Origin: Nafulsella turpanensis ZLM-10 | GTDB taxonomy: Bacteria > Bacteroidota > Bacteroidia > Cytophagales > Cyclobacteriaceae | Assembly (NCBI RefSeq): GCF_000346615.1 | Contig: NZ_ANNU01000025.1 | Span: 1 to 64,000, forward strand | Reading direction: 5' to 3' | DNA length: 64,000 nucleotides | Part shown: piece by piece, positions 60,417-64,000 of the stretch | Position numbering within the stretch: position 1 is the stretch's first letter | Layout: each line of letters begins with the position of its first letter | Notes under the pieces: model-generated | Database searches by the model: none | What the model saw: only the letters and a program-made list of their open reading frames with translations | Told to the model about the DNA's origin: nothing | Made by a program: the position numbers and the translations under genes

Positions 60417-63062
60417 TTATTGATCCTGTGGTAGCTCAATGGTGAAAGTGCTCCCCTGCCCTTCCACACTTTCTACACCTATCGTTCCGCCATAATTTTC
60501 CACTATTCTTTTTACCAGGTACAAGCCCACCCCTGTTCCTTCGGTATGGGTGTGGTAACGTTTGAACATGACAAAGATTTTCGAAAGTTGTGATGCCGGA
60601 ATCCCTAATCCGTTATCTTTTACTTTTAATGTAACAAAACCATCGTCTTTTTTGTGGCAGGAAACGGTTATAAGCGGCAGCCTTTCCGGCGATCTGTATT
60701 TAATGGCATTGGTAATAAGATTTAGCAGAATGCTCCGTAAATTTGGTTTTGAGAAGTGTAAAAGCCCACACTCCAGATCCTGCTGTATACGCACACCGGC
60801 ATCTATTATGAGTTCGTTAACGCTCAGCCGAATGTCTTCCAGAATTTCCTGAAGGTCCACCTCTTCCACTTTTTCATCCAGGTTTTTATTTGTGCGGGCC
60901 ACATCAGTTAAGGCCTGTATGGTTTCTTTAAACTTTAACACCGAGATATTCATCATTTCCACGATTTTATCTACCTGATCGGTATTTTTCTTTTCCATGG
61001 CCACTTTCAGGGCATTCAGCAGCCCTTCAATGTTTAATACAGGCGCCTTTAAATCGTGAGAAGCGGTATACACAAAATTATCAAGGTCATTATTGATTCT
61101 GATTAATTCTGTATTCTTCTTCCGGGTGGTTTCGAAAAGCCGTGAATTATCAATGGCAATGGCTGCCTGTGAGGCTATACCCACTACAATTTCTTCAGTA
61201 TTTTCTGTAAACACTCCTCTCTTCGAATGTCCAAAAAACAAACCTCCTACTGTGTCTCCACCGCGAGAAACGACTGGAATGGCAAGGTAGCTTTTTACCG
61301 GAAGGTGGCCCGCAGGCATTCCTTTATAGGGGGCATTTTGGCCAAACCGAGGATCCTGAGTAATGTCATCGGACCTAAGTATAGTTTGTGCTTTGAAAGT
61401 TGGCTCAAAAATCTTAGTGGCACGCGGCATAGGCATTTTTGAAAATGCTTCAGGAGGTACGCCTGACAAAGTATACAACATATAGGAACTTTCTTTTTCA
61501 GCATCCTGCTGATTGTAAAAAAAAGCTCCGAATTCAGCGCCGGCCAGCTCTGTGCATGAATCTGTTACTTCCTGCAGGAGCTTTTGCAGGTCAAGCTCAG
61601 CCGATAAATTTTTACCGATATGGTTAAGGGTTTGCAGGTCCCTGTTCCTCTTCTTTAAAGCTTTCTCATTCAGCTTCTCCTGTGTAATATCTCTTACCTC
61701 TAATAAAAAGGCTGTAACCATCCCTCTTTCATAGAGAGGGCGGGCATTGATGCTCACTGTTATTTTTTCTCCATTTTTTCTATAGAAGACATCCTCCTCA
61801 TTTATCAGAACCCCTCTGTTGTTTAAGGTTTTAAATATGGCACAATCGGCAGGATTGAAATAGGAGCCATCAGGGTGGCTGTGGTGGACCATATTATGCA
61901 GGGTGTCCTGCTGTATCTCTTCCAGTGTAAAACCTGTAAGAATTTCTGCAGCAGGGTTCATAAATGTGCAGTAATCTTTTGGATCTAAAATAAAAAGAGC
62001 CGCAGTGGCATTATCCGTAATAACCTCGTTTAGGTAAGTGGAGCGACGGATGTTAGCCATGGAAAACATAACAAAAAATAGCAGCACACTCATTAAAACC
62101 CCTCCACCTAATATAAACCAGGGGAAAGTGGTTTCATAGCCAAAGTCCGGGAGGGCGCGAATAAACACCAGCCATTGGTGACCTCCTACTGTTAAAGTAG
62201 ATTTTTGCTGGAGACTAAAAAGGGATGGAATATCCGCGAAAGTAAGAGAAGGTTCTTTATCGAATAAAAGGGTGCCGGGGCCCATTTCTGTACCATCATA
62301 AATTTCCAGGTCCAGATCTTCATAACGGCCTCTAAAAATGCCATTCATCAGATCATTTACCCTGAAGGGGCTATACACAAAGCCTTTTAATTTGGCCTGT
62401 CTCTCTCTAAGGGTTTGTGGCTTTTCTCCATTTTGGTACACCGGCAGGTAAAGTAAAAAGCCTTTCTGCACTCCTACATCTTTTTCTTGAACCAGGGTTA
62501 CCATACCCGACAAAGAAGGTTCCCCAGTTCCTCCGGCTCTTTTCATGGCTTCCCGCCTAATGTCATTGGTAAACATATCGTAGCCAAATGCCCGCTGGTT
62601 TCGCTCATTAAAAGGCTCCAGGTATATAATAGAGGAATAATAATCCCTGTTATCCTCAGGCCACACTTTAAAACCAGGAAAACCCGCCGATTGAACTGCA
62701 GCTTCAAAAGCCGGAAGCTTCCTTTCCGGAAAAAACCTGGAGTAACCAATTCCTAAAATGCCAGGATATACTTTATCTACATTCAGATTATCTACATAGT
62801 TTTTCCATTCCTGCCGGGTAACGGTGTCACTAACATTCAAAAGTCCCTGGGCTCCCTTTAAAATTTGGGTATAATCCCGTATCCGCTTTGCTACAGCGTC
62901 TTTGGCTGATTCTGCCCTAATGTTAAAAAGCACCTCATTTCTTTCCTTTACCCTTTGGTAAGTTTCGAAATAGATAAGGAGGGTAAGTGTTAGCAGAAGT
63001 AAGGCAGAAACGAATGCTAATAAATAAAACCTTATAAATTTTCTGATCCTGATCCAGGCCAT
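60417..63062 (-). CDS. Hybrid-free CHASE-PAS-GAF sensor histidine kinase
   Basis: An 881-residue membrane histidine kinase. TM1 (13-34) and TM2 (about 313-337) frame a periplasmic CHASE domain (about 40-290) with AKRIRDYTQILKGAQGLL and GILGIGYSRFFP, then a PAS domain (about 345-465; FILDPKDYCTFMNPAAEILTG), GAF domain (about 480-630), HisKA with phosphoacceptor His669 in YTASHDLKAPVLN and the HATPase domain (NAIKYRSPE, DNGLGIP, GTGVGLYLVKRI). ATG 63062 is used; the longer frame begins at TTG 63077. No response regulator gene is adjacent, so the partner is unknown. Confidence 0.92.
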   Translation of the reverse strand: MAWIRIRKFIRFYLLAFVSALLLLTLTLLIYFETYQRVKERNEVLFNIRAESAKDAVAKRIRDYTQILKGAQGLLNVSDTVTRQEWKNYVDNLNVDKVYPGILGIGYSRFFPERKLPAFEAAVQSAGFPGFKVWPEDNRDYYSSIIYLEPFNERNQRAFGYDMFTNDIRREAMKRAGGTGEPSLSGMVTLVQEKDVGVQKGFLLYLPVYQNGEKPQTLRERQAKLKGFVYSPFRVNDLMNGIFRGRYEDLDLEIYDGTEMGPGTLLFDKEPSLTFADIPSLFSLQQKSTLTVGGHQWLVFIRALPDFGYETTFPWFILGGGVLMSVLLFFVMFSMANIRRSTYLNEVITDNATAALFILDPKDYCTFMNPAAEILTGFTLEEIQQDTLHNMVHHSHPDGSYFNPADCAIFKTLNNRGVLINEEDVFYRKNGEKITVSINARPLYERGMVTAFLLEVRDITQEKLNEKALKKRNRDLQTLNHIGKNLSAELDLQKLLQEVTDSCTELAGAEFGAFFYNQQDAEKESSYMLYTLSGVPPEAFSKMPMPRATKIFEPTFKAQTILRSDDITQDPRFGQNAPYKGMPAGHLPVKSYLAIPVVSRGGDTVGGLFFGHSKRGVFTENTEEIVVGIASQAAIAIDNSRLFETTRKKNTELIRINNDLDNFVYTASHDLKAPVLNIEGLLNALKVAMEKKNTDQVDKIVEMMNISVLKFKETIQALTDVARTNKNLDEKVEEVDLQEILEDIRLSVNELIIDAGVRIQQDLECGLLHFSKPNLRSILLNLITNAIKYRSPERLPLITVSCHKKDDGFVTLKVKDNGLGIPASQLSKIFVMFKRYHTHTEGTGVGLYLVKRIVENYGGTIGVESVEGQGSTFTIELPQDQ

Positions 63063-63310
63063 ATTTTTCTCAGTCAAAGCAGGTAACTTCCTGCAACTTT
63101 CCTGCTTTATTTAACCACCTTCCACCTTTTATTTCTGGTAGTATGGAAACATGATTATTACCAGTAACTAACTTAAACGGATGTGCTATTTTTTCACCAC
63201 ACAAGCGAAAACTTTTCGCTGATTTAAAACCGGTTAAAAGCTGAATTCCTAACTGGTTTGACAAGCCGCAGGTGTAAAGCAGTAATTACTATTTCCCTTG
63301 CAAAGATAGG

Positions 63311-63356
63311 AATAAAAAAAGCTTTTGGCATAGCCTCTCACTATACCAAAAGCTTT
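63311..63356 (-). terminator. Terminator of the desaturase gene
   Basis: Sixteen-base arms 63318-63333 and 63341-63356 (one wobble) with a 7-base loop; A-run on the plus strand yields the minus-strand U-tail. It follows the stop at 63383. Confidence 0.88.
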
Positions 63357-63382
63357 AACTGCTTCCTGCCAAAAAAGGTTGC

Positions 63383-64000
63383 TTAGGCAGCCTGCTGAAC
63401 AGGTACCATTTTGGCCTTTTTTCTCTTCTTTAATCGAATAATTCTCGTTTTATCCAGCAATACAATAACCAGATAGGTCGGGTCCAGTTCATGCCAGCGT
63501 ACACCACCAAAGTTTGCACGGTTCCCATGCTTGTGGTGGTTATTGTGGTAGCTCTCTCCCATCATTAAGAAGTCGAAAGGAAGAAAGTTCTTAGAAGTAT
63601 CACCTACTTTATAGTTCGTATAGCCGTATTTATGCGCAAACCAGTTAATTATGGCTCCATGGATGGGCGACATCAGGAAATGAATAGGTAAAAGCAGCCA
63701 TAACCACCAGGCTGTGGCAAACTGCCAGTAAATAAAAACATAAACAGCACCCCATATTAGCCTCGAAACCCATGAACGGGCAAAGGAATCAAAAGCTTCC
63801 CATTCAGGCACATCTTTGGTAAAGCGCTCCTCTACCTTCATGGATTTAGAGGTAATGGCAGAATAAATGGTTTTGGTTTTCCACATCATTTTCCAGATGC
63901 TTTCATCGTATTTGGGCGAGTGAGGATCATCGGGAGTATCGGCAAAAGCATGGTGCATGCGGTGCATAATACCATAACCATAGGCACTTAAATAGTTAGA
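63383..64000 (-). CDS. Fatty acid desaturase (acyl-CoA type), N-terminus off the edge
   Basis: A partial gene: the frame is open through the right edge at 64000, so at least about 205 residues and a start beyond. Visible histidine boxes are HRMHHAFAD (second) and HNNHHKHGN (third), the iron ligands of membrane fatty acid desaturases of the delta-9 acyl-CoA type, with membrane stretches around WGAVYVFIYWQFATAWWLW. The first box (HRxWSH) is outside the window. The enzyme introduces a cis double bond into membrane lipids, for example for cold adaptation. Confidence 0.92.
   Translation of the reverse strand, partial: SNYLSAYGYGIMHRMHHAFADTPDDPHSPKYDESIWKMMWKTKTIYSAITSKSMKVEERFTKDVPEWEAFDSFARSWVSRLIWGAVYVFIYWQFATAWWLWLLLPIHFLMSPIHGAIINWFAHKYGYTNYKVGDTSKNFLPFDFLMMGESYHNNHHKHGNRANFGGVRWHELDPTYLVIVLLDKTRIIRLKKRKKAKMVPVQQAA

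Overview
The window is chromosomal DNA from a Bacteroidota bacterium, most likely of the order Cytophagales. The evidence is type IX secretion (T9SS) C-terminal sorting domains on two proteins, Bacteroidota-type promoters (TTG/TTTG then TAnnTTTG), mostly absent Shine-Dalgarno sequences, a short RpoD-like sigma factor without region 1.1, DUF1501/DUF1800 and TolB-propeller envelope proteins, and an orphan curlin-repeat protein. No tRNA, rRNA, insertion sequence, prophage or CRISPR array was recognised. Most of it reads as stable core and housekeeping sequence. Eight provisional gene starts were moved to a downstream ATG because the longer reading frames begin at TTG or inside a promoter.

Layout. 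Positions 1-4.3 kb hold a stress-type cluster: an erythromycin-esterase-like protein, DUF2267, dodecin, a small-heat-shock-like protein and a CBS-pair protein. 4.6-13.6 kb is a minus-strand envelope block: PBP1A, a CocE/NonD hydrolase with a YCF48-like propeller, and a DUF1800-DUF1501 pair. 13.9-23.7 kb holds endonuclease V diverging from an MBL hydrolase, a membrane PP2C phosphatase, an amidohydrolase, a classical Hsp20, a metalloprotease-propeller-barrel fusion and a pseudouridine synthase. 24-28 kb is msrA, a sigma factor and lipoprotein msrA, then a release-factor-like baeRF protein. 28-44 kb holds secreted proteins, gyrA, a TPR protein, a GIY-YIG protein, DUF2243-CtaG, an Spx/ArsC protein, an M3 peptidase, an ABC-F protein and DUF4126. 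44-55.8 kb holds an S8 protease, an M57 lipoprotein protease, a DUF1905/YdeI gene broken by one stop codon, a Pif1-like helicase, a VLRF1 (Vms1-like) protein beside rpsU, two msrB genes, a DEAD-box helicase and a SlyD-type isomerase. 56.2-58.3 kb is a 704-residue protein made of about 62 curlin-like 11-residue units. 58.4-64 kb holds ferredoxin and its reductase, a MarR regulator, a CHASE-PAS-GAF histidine kinase and a desaturase cut by the right edge.

Themes. Protein repair and stress dominate: four methionine sulfoxide reductases, two small heat-shock proteins, SlyD, and two eRF1-superfamily proteins of the kind linked to stalled ribosomes. The most notable regulatory signal is that both small heat-shock genes carry sigma-54-like -24/-12 elements, each preceded at nearly the same distance by a GCC-N5-GGC inverted repeat, and each has a strong Shine-Dalgarno sequence, which is unusual in this phylum. 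The most striking structural gene is the giant curlin-like protein, whose 11-residue units are grouped into exact 110-residue (330 bp) higher-order repeats.
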